From: Parahalioglobus pacificus
Lineage (GTDB): Bacteria; Pseudomonadota; Gammaproteobacteria; Pseudomonadales; Halieaceae
Direction of reading: 5' to 3'
Length of the DNA: 64,000 nucleotides
Assembly (NCBI RefSeq): GCF_014652275.1
Contig: NZ_BMYM01000001.1
Coordinates: 868,001-932,000, forward strand
How positions within the stretch are numbered: the first letter of the stretch is position 1; each line of letters starts with the position of its first letter. Shown piece by piece: positions 15,291 to 24,246 of this stretch. The notes beneath the pieces were generated by a model. That model was given only the letters and a program-made list of their open reading frames with translations. It did not search any database and had not been told where the DNA came from. The position numbers were made by a program, and so were the translations under genes.

Positions 15291-15363
15291 GTACACAGTA
15301 AGCGTCAAGGAATGGCGCAATGGAATACACAGTGTCGGCACGGCCGACTGAACGAGGAAAACA

Positions 15364-15543
15364 ATGACGAAAATGGGCAACAAGCGCTACTTGGCATACC
15401 TGGCACTGCTCCCACTGGGTTTGGTGATCGCGGTGCTGCTGGATTTGATGATTGCCGTTTGTATGTTGTTGCCCGTCATTGTGATTGTTGAAGCGATTTA
15501 TCGACTCGGTGACTGGGGGCGCGCTCGCGCCGCCAGCCACTGA
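15364..15543 (+). CDS. Small hydrophobic Psp-operon peptide (59 residues)
   Basis: A 59-residue protein beginning MTKMGNKRYLAYLALLPLGL. Residues 9-46 are almost wholly hydrophobic and could form one long or two short membrane helices, with a basic C-terminus (RLGDWGRARAASH). It is the first gene after the sigma-54-like promoter and 20 bases before pspA, so it is probably induced with them. It is not similar enough to PspD or PspG for me to name it. GAGGAAAAC before the ATG is a fair ribosome binding site. Confidence 0.65.
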   Translation: MTKMGNKRYLAYLALLPLGLVIAVLLDLMIAVCMLLPVIVIVEAIYRLGDWGRARAASH

Positions 15544-15563
15544 TTTACTGAGGAGAGGTAACC

Positions 15564-16250
15564 ATGGGTATTTTTTCCCGCATGACCGACATCATTAACT
15601 CCAACATCAATTCTCTGCTGGACCAGGCAGAGGATCCGGAGAAGATGATTCGCCTGATTATTCAGGAAATGGAAGACACGTTGGTAGAAGTGCGCAGCTC
15701 GTCTGCCCGGGTGATTGCCGACAGGAAGGCCGCCAATCGGCGCCTGACCCAGGTGCAGGCGGAAGCCGACAGCTGGGAAGAGAAGGCCAAGCTGGCTATC
15801 AGCAAGGGCCGGGAAGACTTAGCCAGGGCCGCCTTGCAGGAAAAGCAGGCCATCGCTGAGGAGGTCACAGTCGTTGAGGCAGAGCTGAAGGCGACCGATG
15901 AGCATATCGGCCAGCTCAACGACGAAGTGGCCCAACTGCAGCAGAAGCTGTCGGATGCCAAGGCCAAGCAGAAGGCCATGATGATGCGCACCAAAACCGT
16001 GGAGTCGCGCATCAAAGTCAAGCGCCAGATGCACCGTGAGGCTCTGGACAGCGCTTTCCAGCGCTTCGAGCACTTCGAGCGTCGCATGGATACCCTGGAG
16101 AGCCAGCTGGAGTCTATGGACGTGGGCCGCGATGTTCCGCCCGATCTGGCTGCGGAGATCAATGCGCTGGAGGACGATGAGCGCATTACGGATGAGCTGG
16201 AGCGTCTCAAGAGCGAGATGAAAGGCGAGGGCGCCAAAGACTCGCAGTGA
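15564..16250 (+). CDS. pspA: Phage shock protein A
   Basis: A 228-residue PspA/IM30 protein. It begins MGIFSRMTDIINSNINSLLD, the amphipathic membrane-binding helix, followed by the family segment QAEDPEKMIRLIIQEMEDTL and long coiled coil up to about residue 190. PspA binds and inhibits PspF in the cytoplasm and, on envelope stress, moves to the inner membrane to stabilise it as ESCRT-III-like assemblies. GAGGAGAGG at 15550-15558 is a strong ribosome binding site. Length matches the E. coli protein (222 residues). Confidence 0.96.
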   Translation: MGIFSRMTDIINSNINSLLDQAEDPEKMIRLIIQEMEDTLVEVRSSSARVIADRKAANRRLTQVQAEADSWEEKAKLAISKGREDLARAALQEKQAIAEEVTVVEAELKATDEHIGQLNDEVAQLQQKLSDAKAKQKAMMMRTKTVESRIKVKRQMHREALDSAFQRFEHFERRMDTLESQLESMDVGRDVPPDLAAEINALEDDERITDELERLKSEMKGEGAKDSQ

Positions 16251-16314
16251 TGCATTGGCGAAACCCACTAATAATGGCAGCATGGTCTGAGCCTGTTGCC
16301 TAAGGAAAGAGTGA

Positions 16315-16572
16315 ATGGACCCCTGGGAAGTACTATTTGTCCCCACCATATTGTTCATGGTGATCGTGGCACCGATCTGGATTGTGATGCACTACCGCAG
16401 CCTGAATCGGTCTAGCCGCAGCCTCAAAGAGGAAGATCGCGAATCTATCGAACACATGCTGGAGACTGTCGACAAACTGACCGACCGGATTGGCACCCTG
16501 GAATCCATCCTTGACGCTGATCATCCGGATTGGCGCAAGTCAAAGACCCGCCCCGGGCGGGACGAGGAGTGA
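16315..16572 (+). CDS. pspB: Phage shock protein B
   Basis: An 85-residue inner-membrane protein with one N-terminal helix (residues 4-25), then a charged coiled-coil tail (LNRSSRSLKEEDRESIEHML). It contains the LTDRIGTLESILDADHPDWR segment typical of PspB. With PspC it senses membrane stress and releases PspF from PspA. It lies between pspA and pspC, 3 bases ahead of pspC. Confidence 0.93.
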   Translation: MDPWEVLFVPTILFMVIVAPIWIVMHYRSLNRSSRSLKEEDRESIEHMLETVDKLTDRIGTLESILDADHPDWRKSKTRPGRDEE

Positions 16573-16575
16573 TGT

Positions 16576-17100
16576 ATGGGCAATAGAGGCCGCAGACACC
16601 GAAACCATTACCAGAACTACCGTCGTAACCAGCGCCGGTTCCAGGCCCGCAAAGGCGGCGGCTGGGGTATGAACCTCTACCGCAACACGCGCGAGGGCAA
16701 GATCGCGGGTGTGTGTGCTGGGCTTGCTGACCACTGGGACATTGCGCACTGGGTCGTGCGCCTGCTCTGGGTGGGTGCTTTTATCTTTACGGGTACGCTG
16801 GCTCTTTGGGCTTACATTGGCGCCTGGATTCTGTTGGCGCCTCGCCCCATCCGTCGAGACGAGGACAGCTTCAGTGCTGCAGACGTCGAAGACTACGAGG
16901 AGGCGGAGATCGAAATGGAATACGACGAGCGGTACCACGATTATCGACCGCGCAAAGTATTTCGCTACAGCGAGGCCTCCAGCATACGCCTGAAGAGGGC
17001 CCGTGACCGCCTGGATGCTGCCCTGCGACGAGTGGAAGACATGGAAACCTATGTCACCTCCCGTCAGTACAACCTGAACAAAGAGTTCTCGAAGCTCTAA
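16576..17100 (+). CDS. pspC: Phage shock protein C
   Basis: A 174-residue protein with a PspC domain: NLYRNTREGKIAGVCAGLAD (residues 33-52), HWVVRLLWVGAFIFTG and a hydrophobic helix through WILLAP. The C-terminal part holds a charged coiled coil (residues ~140-174). The first 30 residues are an unusual basic, Arg/Asn-rich extension (NRGRRHRNHYQNYRRNQRRF). PspC partners PspB in stress sensing at the inner membrane. It closes the psp operon. Confidence 0.93.
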   Translation: MGNRGRRHRNHYQNYRRNQRRFQARKGGGWGMNLYRNTREGKIAGVCAGLADHWDIAHWVVRLLWVGAFIFTGTLALWAYIGAWILLAPRPIRRDEDSFSAADVEDYEEAEIEMEYDERYHDYRPRKVFRYSEASSIRLKRARDRLDAALRRVEDMETYVTSRQYNLNKEFSKL

Positions 17101-17473
17101 TACCCAACCCCTCACCCCTTTTATCAACTGTGCCCGTAACTCGGGTAGGGGAGAGGTCTGTCTGAAATACGGCGCTTAAACAGTATTCGTCGGGGGTCGA
17201 ATGGTGTGGAGGTAGAAATGGATGTTGCCATCTGGCTGGATATGCCAGACGTTTTACTCGCAGGTAATTGTGTCTACCGTGAGTTTGTCGTGACCCTGGG
17301 TCATGACCTGTTGTTTACCCTGCAGTTTGTTGGCTATTGATTGGCAACAGGGTGGGGTATCAGGGTCTTGGCGCCCGGCCAGTGCGGTTTCGCTGGAAGG
17401 GGCTTTGCGGTACTCTGCGGCTACTATAACGATAGCCACCGGGCACCGACTGGTGGGCGCAAGGAAAGACACT
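17101..17473. other. Intergenic region after pspC with a possible 40-residue ORF
   Basis: This 373-base gap has no recognised gene. It holds one short frame at 17218-17340 (40 codons, starting MDVAIWLDMPDVLLAGN) with a good Shine-Dalgarno GGAGG at 17208-17212, five bases before its ATG. The peptide resembles nothing I know and has no detectable signal; it may be chance. The rest is pyrimidine-rich near 17102-17120 and shows no clear terminator for the psp operon. Confidence 0.35.
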
Positions 17474-18277
17474 ATGCACAAAGGCGATAGCGCGGTGTAC
17501 GAGGAGATGCTGCAGGCAGAACCCGATGTACCGCCACCCTCCGCCTTACTGGCACTCACAGAAGCACACCGCGCAGCCGCAGAGGCCATTACCCTGGTTC
17601 TCTCACGCAAAATTGTCGATAAAGCACCGCGAGGAGACGGTCACCCGGTCATGGTGCTGCCCGGTTTCCTGGGCGCTGATGGCTACAACGCCGCTTTTCG
17701 GCGCTACCTCACCCGCCTCGGGTACGCGGTGCATGGTTGGGGGCAGGGCAGGAACCTGGGGCCTCAGGAAGGCATTCTTGAGGCATTGCAGGCCCGTATT
17801 GATAAGCTGCATGAACGCTATCAGGGCCCCGTGTCACTGGTAGGACACAGCTTGGGCGGTATCTTCGCCAGAGAGCTGGCGCGTGAGATGCCGCAAAAAG
17901 TACGGCAGGTGATTTCATTGGGCAGCCCCTTCGGCGAAGGGCGCCTGACGGGGTCCTATCCCTCAAAACTATTTATGGCACTGAACCCGCCAGATGATTT
18001 ACCCATCGAGCAGGATGAACTGCACCTGGCGCCGCCGGTACCGACCACTGCCATATTTTCCCGTGGCGACGGCGTGGTGAACTGGGTAACTACCCGTCAT
18101 GGTCAGGGCAGCGGCCACGCGCAGTCGCAGAACATCCGTGTGCGAGGAAGTCACTGCGGCATGACGCTCAATCCCGCCATCTGGTTTTTGGTGGCTGAGC
18201 GCCTGGCGGTGCCCAATGGTGAATGGCGCCCGTTCGAGCGCAGCAGTTGGAAAACCCTGCTCTATCCTGAAGCGTGA
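17474..18277 (+). CDS. Alpha/beta hydrolase (lipase-like)
   Basis: A 267-residue alpha/beta hydrolase. It has the oxyanion-hole stretch VMVLPGFLGADGYNAAF (residues ~57-73) and the nucleophile elbow LVGHSLGGIFAREL. A C-terminal GSHCGMTLNP could supply the catalytic His. The fold and motifs are those of lipase/esterase or PGAP1-like proteins; no signal peptide is seen, so it is probably cytoplasmic. AAGGAAAG at 17461-17468 supports ATG 17474. Substrate unknown. It is convergent with the EamA transporter, whose end lies 9 bases away. Confidence 0.8.
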   Translation: MHKGDSAVYEEMLQAEPDVPPPSALLALTEAHRAAAEAITLVLSRKIVDKAPRGDGHPVMVLPGFLGADGYNAAFRRYLTRLGYAVHGWGQGRNLGPQEGILEALQARIDKLHERYQGPVSLVGHSLGGIFARELAREMPQKVRQVISLGSPFGEGRLTGSYPSKLFMALNPPDDLPIEQDELHLAPPVPTTAIFSRGDGVVNWVTTRHGQGSGHAQSQNIRVRGSHCGMTLNPAIWFLVAERLAVPNGEWRPFERSSWKTLLYPEA

Positions 18278-18302
18278 GCGCAGCGGCTAGCTGCCGCGCT
18301 TT
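18278..18302. terminator. Possible bidirectional hairpin between convergent genes
   Basis: AGCGCAGCGGC TAGCT GCCGCGCT forms an imperfect stem with a short T/A-rich flank, overlapping the stop codon of the EamA gene. It could terminate both convergent genes but the T-run is weak. Confidence 0.4.
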
Positions 18303-19174
18303 AAACGTCTGAGCTGGCCGGGTAAAAACCCCGTCACCAGCGCGGTACCCCCAAGAATCAATAGGCCGCCTCCGAAGGTGTGCCAGCCTATCGCCTCGTC
18401 CAGGAACAGGTGGCCAAACAACACGCCAAACAGTGGAATCACGAAGGTCACAGACAGGGCTGAGGTGGGGCCATCGTCCGCAAGAATCTTGAAGAATAAG
18501 AGATAGGCCACTCCTGTGCACAATACGCCCAGTGCAATGAGTGCTATTGCGGCATCAGTGGATGCGACCGTGGGACCACCGACCCAGAAACTGGCCGGTA
18601 GCAGAATCATGGCTGAGCCCCACAGGCTGCCATGGGCATTCGCGAAAGGGCCGATGCCCTGCGAGGTACTGGCGTAGTACGAGGCAATACCGTAGCAGAA
18701 GGTTGCCACCAGTGCGGCTATCACAGGGAGCATGGACGCGCTCGCTTGCACTGAGGCGTCCATCCCGATCAATACACTGACGCCAGAGATTCCGACCACC
18801 ATGCCCAGCGCCTGGCGCGGAAGGGGCAGTTGCCGGCTGGCAATAGCAGTGATCAAGGCTCCCCATACCGGTGCGGTTGCGTTGATGATGGACAGTAACG
18901 AGGCGGAGACTTCTGCGGCCGCATACGCAAACAGCAAAAAGGGCGCCGCCGAGTTGAACAACCCGAGTATCAGGTAGTGACGCCACTGCTGACCTAGCGA
19001 CAACGCCTTGCGGCCCGCAATGGCCACCACCGACAGGAATACAGATGCCAGTAACAGCCGGCTCTCGGCGATCCAGTAGGCGTTAACCTCGTCACTGGCA
19101 ATCCGCATGAACAGGAACGAGCCGCCCCAAATGGCGGCCAGGCTGAGTAGTCTAGCTGCGCTGGCGATGTTCAT
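18287..19174 (-). CDS. EamA/DMT-family transporter
   Basis: A 295-residue membrane protein with about ten hydrophobic helices arranged as two EamA repeats (residues ~5-140 and ~150-280). It contains AAIWGGSFLFMRIA near the start and the second-repeat end GWHTFGGGLLILGG. Members export amino acids, metabolites or drugs through the inner membrane; the cargo is not predictable. It runs in the same direction as the S-formylglutathione hydrolase gene 22 bases upstream, so they may share a transcript. Confidence 0.88.
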   Translation of the reverse strand: MNIASAARLLSLAAIWGGSFLFMRIASDEVNAYWIAESRLLLASVFLSVVAIAGRKALSLGQQWRHYLILGLFNSAAPFLLFAYAAAEVSASLLSIINATAPVWGALITAIASRQLPLPRQALGMVVGISGVSVLIGMDASVQASASMLPVIAALVATFCYGIASYYASTSQGIGPFANAHGSLWGSAMILLPASFWVGGPTVASTDAAIALIALGVLCTGVAYLLFFKILADDGPTSALSVTFVIPLFGVLFGHLFLDEAIGWHTFGGGLLILGGTALVTGFLPGQLRRLKRGS

Positions 19175-19196
19175 GCGGGTTCTCTAGCCTGACAGC

Positions 19197-20045
19197 TTAT
19201 TCCGCGGCCAGTGTCTGGGCATGAAAGGCGATATGGCTACCGATGAAGCTGGCCACAAAGTAGTAGCTATGGTCGTAGCCTGCCTGTCGGCGAATAGTGG
19301 CAGCGTAACCCTGTTCGCTACAGGTTTGCTCCAACAACTCTGTGCGCAACTGCTCTTCCAGGAAGTCATCGGCTTCCCCCTGGTCCACCAGCAGTGGCAG
19401 CTGCGATGCACCTGCTGCGATCAGGGCGCAGGCATCGTAGTTGGCCCATTCGCTGTGGTCTTCGCCGAGATAATTGCCCAGCGCTTTCTCACCCCAGGGG
19501 CACTGGGTAGGCGCGACAATGGGTGAGAAGGCAGACACTGAGGTGTAAGTGCCGGGGTTGCGCAGGGCAATCACCATTGCACCGTGTCCACCCATGCTGT
19601 GGCCGGAAATACTGCAGCGCGCGCTGTCCAGACTGTCAAATCCGGCTGCGATTTCAGGCAGCTCCTGGGTGACATAGTCATACATGCGGTAGTGCGAACT
19701 CCACGGCGCCTGCGTGGCATTCACATAAAAGCCTGCGCCTTTACCGAAGTCCCAGGCGCCCTCGGCGTCATCCGGCACATCATCGCCACGCGGGCTGGTG
19801 TCGGGGCAGAGGATGGCGATGCCGTGTTCCGCTGCGTAGCGCTGGGCGCCAGCCTTGTGCACAAAATTCTCGTCGGTACAGGTAAGCCCGGATAGCCAGT
19901 ACAGCAATGGCACTTTCTGCGTTTTGGCTTGGGGCGGCAGGTACAGTGAGAAAACCATCTCACAGCCCAGGGTCTGTGACTGGTGCTTGAAGCGAAGCTG
20001 CTCCCCTTCGAAGCAGCGGTTGGAGGCCGTTTGTTCCAGTGTCAT
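19197..20045 (-). CDS. fghA: S-formylglutathione hydrolase
   Basis: A 282-residue esterase-D type enzyme that hydrolyses S-formylglutathione to formate and glutathione, the last step of glutathione-linked formaldehyde detoxification. The nucleophile Ser150 is in SISGHSMGGHGA. The Asp is in LLVDQGEADDFL, and the His in GYDHSYYF (His259). LSGLTCTDENFVHKAG near residues 51-66 is a family hallmark. Length is standard. The usual partner, S-(hydroxymethyl)glutathione dehydrogenase, is not in the window. Confidence 0.94.
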   Translation of the reverse strand: MTLEQTASNRCFEGEQLRFKHQSQTLGCEMVFSLYLPPQAKTQKVPLLYWLSGLTCTDENFVHKAGAQRYAAEHGIAILCPDTSPRGDDVPDDAEGAWDFGKGAGFYVNATQAPWSSHYRMYDYVTQELPEIAAGFDSLDSARCSISGHSMGGHGAMVIALRNPGTYTSVSAFSPIVAPTQCPWGEKALGNYLGEDHSEWANYDACALIAAGASQLPLLVDQGEADDFLEEQLRTELLEQTCSEQGYAATIRRQAGYDHSYYFVASFIGSHIAFHAQTLAAE

Positions 20046-20191
20046 TGCGTAAGTCTCGTGCGCTAGGGAGGCGCCAATTTACTGTAAGGCGGACCACCTT
20101 GCATCCCTGCGTACAGGGGCGGGCAATGATGTGCCTTTTAACGCGGCCCGCGCGAGGCGCAGCACGGAACCTGTTGTGGCCGCTTGTGAAT

Positions 20192-20599
20192 CTAGGCAAT
20201 GGCCATAAAGCCCGTAATGAGCAAGGCCGCCGTCCCCAGCAGAGACAGGCCAAACATAATCGATCTCAGCGTCTGGATGTTCAGGTAATAACACAGAGCG
20301 TACAGTGCTCTGGCCACAACAAAGGTCCATGCTGCGTAGGCAGTAGTTTGAGCAGATGCGCCGGACAATACACAGAATGCCAGGGCCACCAAAAAAATTG
20401 CGATACTCTCATTGGTATTGGCGACCGTTCTGACCGCCCTGAACAGCAGCAGTTCGTGATCGGTGGTAACCGTGTCTCCCGGCGTGTGTTTGGCGCGTAA
20501 ACCCACCACGTCAGCGACCAGTAGTTGGCAGAACATCAGCGCACCCAGTGCGCCCAGTGCCATGATGGTGTCGGAGTGGCTCTGGATAAGCGCCATCAT
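20192..20599 (-). CDS. MAPEG family membrane protein
   Basis: A 135-residue protein with four hydrophobic helices and the MAPEG pattern: AVRTVANTNESIAIFLVAL (residues ~54-72) and WTFVVARALYALCYYLNIQTLRS near residues 90-112. MAPEG proteins include membrane glutathione transferases and relatives; bacterial members such as this are mostly of unknown substrate. Its neighbour encodes S-formylglutathione hydrolase, so a glutathione link is possible but only suggestive. Two adjacent ATGs at 20599 and 20596 are equally plausible. Confidence 0.85.
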   Translation of the reverse strand: MMALIQSHSDTIMALGALGALMFCQLLVADVVGLRAKHTPGDTVTTDHELLLFRAVRTVANTNESIAIFLVALAFCVLSGASAQTTAYAAWTFVVARALYALCYYLNIQTLRSIMFGLSLLGTAALLITGFMAIA

Positions 20600-20758
20600 A
20601 GTGTCTTTCCCTTGTTCGAATGTTGTTGTTACGGGCGGCCAGCAAACAGGTGTTCAAGCTTACATGCTAAGCCCGGTCGCGGCAGAGTGTTCGGTAGCTT
20701 ACTACCGGTGTTCTGTTACGGTAACCTGCCATCAACATCGATTGGGCAAAAAGCAGTA

Positions 20759-21583
20759 ATGACAAATCGGATTGAGGTGTTTGGCGAGGGTTTAGAGCCC
20801 GTGCTCTTTGCTCATGCGAATGGTTACCCACCGGGTAGCTACCTTCAGCTGTTTGCTGCACTTACTGACCGTTGCCGTATAACAGCGGTGAAGCACCGGC
20901 CTCTATGGTCGGAACAGGGGCCACCGACGCGACTGAATTGGTCGGTGTTCACCGATGACATGATGCGATACATGCCTACGCCCGGTGAAGAGCCGGTCTG
21001 GCTGATGGGGCACTCGATGGGCGGTATTGTCGCCATTCATGCCGCGCTCAGGCGGCCGACGGCCGTGCGCGGCCTGATTCTGATTGATCCCGTGCTGCTG
21101 CCAACGCGAGATGTCCTGGCGATGCGCCTGACACCCGCCAGTCAGCGGGGCAAGATTCCCATCATTCGAGGTGCGCTGGGGCGCCCTCACTACTTTGAAA
21201 GCTATCAGGCTGCATTTGACTTTTATCGTCGCAAGGGCGCCTTTCGACGTTTTTCGGACCAGGCACTGTGGGATTACGTGCACGCAGCCAAGCACCCGAC
21301 GTCTTCGGGCGGGGTGCAGTTGTCTTACAGCGGTGAGTGGGAGGCGAAGGTGTATACCTCCGGTCCCTGGATCTGGCCTCAATTGCCGCGTCTGGGGACA
21401 CCCACACTGGGATTGGTGGGTAAAGATTCCGACCTAATTTCAGAGGCAACCATCAAACGTTGGGAGTGGTTGCAGCCATCGGCGAGCCTGCAAGTTTGCC
21501 CGGGCGGGCACTTATTGCCGATGGAGTACCCGGAAGACGTGGCCACGCGAGTGCTGCGCTTTATGGATACGCTGGATAGCTGA
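20759..21583 (+). CDS. Alpha/beta hydrolase
   Basis: A 274-residue alpha/beta hydrolase. VLFAHANGYPPGSYLQLF (residues ~15-32) forms the oxyanion side, WLMGHSMGGIVAIHAAL holds the nucleophile Ser, LVGKDSD probably supplies the Asp and PGGHLLPMEYPED the His. No signal peptide. It is of the common haloalkane dehalogenase/MhpC-like fold; substrate unknown. Its TGA overlaps the ATG of the next gene (TGATG), so the two are translationally coupled. Confidence 0.85.
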   Translation: MTNRIEVFGEGLEPVLFAHANGYPPGSYLQLFAALTDRCRITAVKHRPLWSEQGPPTRLNWSVFTDDMMRYMPTPGEEPVWLMGHSMGGIVAIHAALRRPTAVRGLILIDPVLLPTRDVLAMRLTPASQRGKIPIIRGALGRPHYFESYQAAFDFYRRKGAFRRFSDQALWDYVHAAKHPTSSGGVQLSYSGEWEAKVYTSGPWIWPQLPRLGTPTLGLVGKDSDLISEATIKRWEWLQPSASLQVCPGGHLLPMEYPEDVATRVLRFMDTLDS

Positions 21584-22812
21584 TGCTGCACCGTATCTGG
21601 TTAGGGTTTTTTGTTATCGCCTTCGCCAGCGGTGTCTACCAGTGGTTATGGTTGTCTGACAGCGATGTGTTTGCCCGCATGGTGGCGGCTTTGTTTGATA
21701 TGGCTACCTTATCCGTTGAACTGGCAATCGGGCTGATTGGCCTGATGGCGCTCTGGCTGGGGGTGGTCGCCATTGGAGAAGCCAGTGGTCTGATCGAAAA
21801 ACTGGCCCGTGGCTTATCCCCACTGTTCACTCGCCTGATGCCTGAAGTGCCTGCGGGTCACCCGGCAATATCTTCAATGACGCTCAACCTCTCGGCCAAT
21901 GTGCTGGGCCTGGATAACGCGGCGACCCCGCTGGGCATAAAGGCCATGCGCGACCTGCAAACGCTGAATCCGACGCCGCAGATCGCCACCAATGCCCAGA
22001 TACTCTTCCTGGTGCTTAATACTTCCTCTGTCACCCTGTTTCCCGTGACGGTGTTGCTGTACCGGGCGCAGATGGGGGCGAGTGATTCCGCGGCTGTTTT
22101 CATTCCCATTCTTCTGGCAACCAGTTGCTCGACGCTCGCCGGTCTACTGGTGACCGCCTCGGTGCAACGGATACCGCTGCGCGATACGGTGGTCCTGGCC
22201 TACCTGGGTGCCGCCTTTGCGGTTTTGCTGGCTCTGGTGGGCTGGTTTATGACGCTGACAGCCCAGGAGTTACAGCGCCAATCCAGCCTGGTGAGTAACC
22301 TGCTGATCCTGTCTCTGGTGCTGACTTTTTTGTTGGTTGCGCACCGGCGTACAGTCAATGTTTACGACACCTTTATCGAGGGCGCCAAGCAGGGCTTTGA
22401 GACAGCAATATCAATAGTGCCTTATCTGGTGGCAATGCTGGTGGCTATCGGTGTTTTTCGTGCGAGCGGCGCGCTGGATCTTTTGCTTGACGCCGCACGA
22501 TCTGTTGTTGCACTCGCCGGAGCAGACAGTCGCTGGGTCGATGCCATGCCCACAGCGGTGATGAAGCCGCTGTCGGGCTCGGGTGCGAGGGCGATGATGA
22601 TCGACACCATGAACACCTATGGCGTGGACTCATTTCAGGGGCGCTTGGCTGCCACTTTTCAGGGCTCTACGGAGACAACCTTTTACGTACTGGCCGTTTA
22701 CTTCGGCTCCGTCGGTATACGCCATGCCCGTCATGCATTGGCCTGCGGGCTGACAGCGGATGTCGCAGGCATAGTCGCGGCAATTGGGGCGGCCTACTGG
22801 TTCTATGGTTAG
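21583..22812 (+). CDS. Nucleoside-recognition (Gate) domain membrane protein, SpmA-SpmB-like fusion
   Basis: A 409-residue polytopic membrane protein made of two nucleoside-recognition/Gate domains. The first half contains NLSANVLGLDNAATPLGIKAM, split over residues ~104-125, the SpmA hallmark. The second contains AVMKPLSGSGARAMMID and FQGSTETTFYVLAVYFGSVG (SpmB-like, residues ~325-385). In spore formers SpmA and SpmB are separate; proteobacteria often carry them fused. Transport or membrane function is inferred, and substrate is unknown. It is coupled to the preceding hydrolase gene by a one-base overlap. Confidence 0.88.
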   Translation: MLHRIWLGFFVIAFASGVYQWLWLSDSDVFARMVAALFDMATLSVELAIGLIGLMALWLGVVAIGEASGLIEKLARGLSPLFTRLMPEVPAGHPAISSMTLNLSANVLGLDNAATPLGIKAMRDLQTLNPTPQIATNAQILFLVLNTSSVTLFPVTVLLYRAQMGASDSAAVFIPILLATSCSTLAGLLVTASVQRIPLRDTVVLAYLGAAFAVLLALVGWFMTLTAQELQRQSSLVSNLLILSLVLTFLLVAHRRTVNVYDTFIEGAKQGFETAISIVPYLVAMLVAIGVFRASGALDLLLDAARSVVALAGADSRWVDAMPTAVMKPLSGSGARAMMIDTMNTYGVDSFQGRLAATFQGSTETTFYVLAVYFGSVGIRHARHALACGLTADVAGIVAAIGAAYWFYG

Positions 22813-22858
22813 CAGTCCGGCTAAGATTGAGCAGACTATGCATGGATGAATCCCGCCT

Positions 22859-23884
22859 ATGAGTGATAGCACCGTTCCTCAGCATTCAATGCTCGCCACC
22901 TTTGTGCTGCCTATCGCCCGCGCGCTGCGCTTGCGCGGTGTGGACCCAATACCTTTGTTTGAAGAGTGCGGTATCGACCCCGCTGGGTTGGCGCGGCCTG
23001 ACTGGCGGATTCCCAACGTCCAGGGTGATGCCCTAATGCATTTGGCCATTCAGGAAACTGACGATGAGGCCTTTGGCCTGTTGGCGGCTCAGCAGCTGCA
23101 ACCGCAAGTGTTACATGGTCTGGGGCTGGCATGGCTTGCCAGCGATACGGTGCTGGACGGACTGAGACGGCTGACTCGCTTTGGGCAGGTGATCAGCACC
23201 GGCGCTAACCCCGCGCTGGTTGAAGAGGGCGATCGCGTCCACGTTGTGCTCGCTGATGCGCCGGGCGCCGATGAGGTAGTGCCGGCGGCCATCGATTACT
23301 CAGTCGGCATGATATCGCGCATGTGCAACCTGACCCTGGGTGAGTTTATTGCACCACTGAGCATCGATATGCGCAGACCGGCGCCTGGCGAGCCGCAGCG
23401 ATGGGAATACGAATTGTCCTGCCGCGTTAACTTCGAGGCCGAGGTAACGCGTATCACCTGGGCGAGTGCCGATATTCAGGACCCACTGGTTACCGGTGAT
23501 TCTGAACTCGCGCGAGTGAACGATGAACAAAGCCAGGCGTATCTCGATAGCTTCCTGACCCATAGTACTACCCGGAAAGTGGTAAACGAGATCGTCAATC
23601 GACTGCCTGATGGCCCGCCCAGTCAGGAGCAGATAGCCAGTGACCTGAGCCTGAGCAATCGCACCTTGCAGCGAAAGCTGAAGGAGGAGGGCACCAGTTT
23701 CATGGACCTGCTTCAGGATACGCGCCTGCAATTGGCTCAAAAGTACCTCAAGCAACCCACGCGATCTGTTCTGGAAGTGGCCTATATGCTGGGCTTTTCC
23801 GAGCCCAGTACCTTCTCGCGTGCCTTCAAGCGATGGACTGGAAAGGCGCCGGTAGAGTACCGCGAGGAACAGCAGTCCGATTGA
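22859..23884 (+). CDS. AraC-family regulator with arabinose-binding-like N-terminus
   Basis: A 341-residue transcription factor. The N-terminal ~200 residues match the PF12625-type effector domain of OruR/PchR-like regulators, beginning PIARALRLRGVDPIPLFEECGIDPA. The C-terminus has two AraC helix-turn-helix motifs: QIASDLSLSNRTLQRKLKEE and VLEVAYMLGFSEPSTFSRAF. Such regulators typically respond to fatty acids, lipids or sterols in this type of bacterium. The target is probably nearby but cannot be read from the sequence. A paralogue of the same architecture is at 28278. Confidence 0.9.
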   Translation: MSDSTVPQHSMLATFVLPIARALRLRGVDPIPLFEECGIDPAGLARPDWRIPNVQGDALMHLAIQETDDEAFGLLAAQQLQPQVLHGLGLAWLASDTVLDGLRRLTRFGQVISTGANPALVEEGDRVHVVLADAPGADEVVPAAIDYSVGMISRMCNLTLGEFIAPLSIDMRRPAPGEPQRWEYELSCRVNFEAEVTRITWASADIQDPLVTGDSELARVNDEQSQAYLDSFLTHSTTRKVVNEIVNRLPDGPPSQEQIASDLSLSNRTLQRKLKEEGTSFMDLLQDTRLQLAQKYLKQPTRSVLEVAYMLGFSEPSTFSRAFKRWTGKAPVEYREEQQSD

Positions 23885-23991
23885 TCTGACTGACGCGTTG
23901 GCGCCGCCGGCCATCAGGTTGGCGTAGGGGGTCATCACAAAACACCGCCAGCGCAATTACAGTGCCCACGTCCACAACTGGAGGCATTGTG

Positions 23992-24246
23992 ATGAACCAT
24001 CCGCTACTGACCGTTACCGACAAAGTAATGAACATGATCCGCTCTATGGTGTGCTTGGCTATGCGAGTGGCCCATAGGCGGGGCGCAACCAGCGATGAGA
24101 TCGCTGACTTTCTCAGTGATTGGGCGCCAGATAGCCCCGGTGTGTACCACACCGGCCTGATTGAGCGGGCCCTCGAAGATTTAATGTCTGAAGGTAAAGT
24201 GTTTCAGGCAGGTGCTCGATGGTACCTCGCAGGTGCCGTGCGATGA
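23992..24246 (+). CDS. Small uncharacterised protein (84 residues), wHTH-like
   Basis: An 84-residue protein not assigned to a family. GGAGG at 23981-23985 supports ATG 23992. The order of segments resembles a winged helix-turn-helix: RGATSDEIADFLSDWAP, then GLIERALEDLMSEGKVFQAG, then RWYLAG. This is the pattern of a recognition helix followed by a 'wing' of short beta strands, so DNA binding is a reasonable guess. Its last codon overlaps the ATG of the zinc-ribbon protein gene (ATGA), which implies co-translation. Confidence 0.6.
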   Translation: MNHPLLTVTDKVMNMIRSMVCLAMRVAHRRGATSDEIADFLSDWAPDSPGVYHTGLIERALEDLMSEGKVFQAGARWYLAGAVR

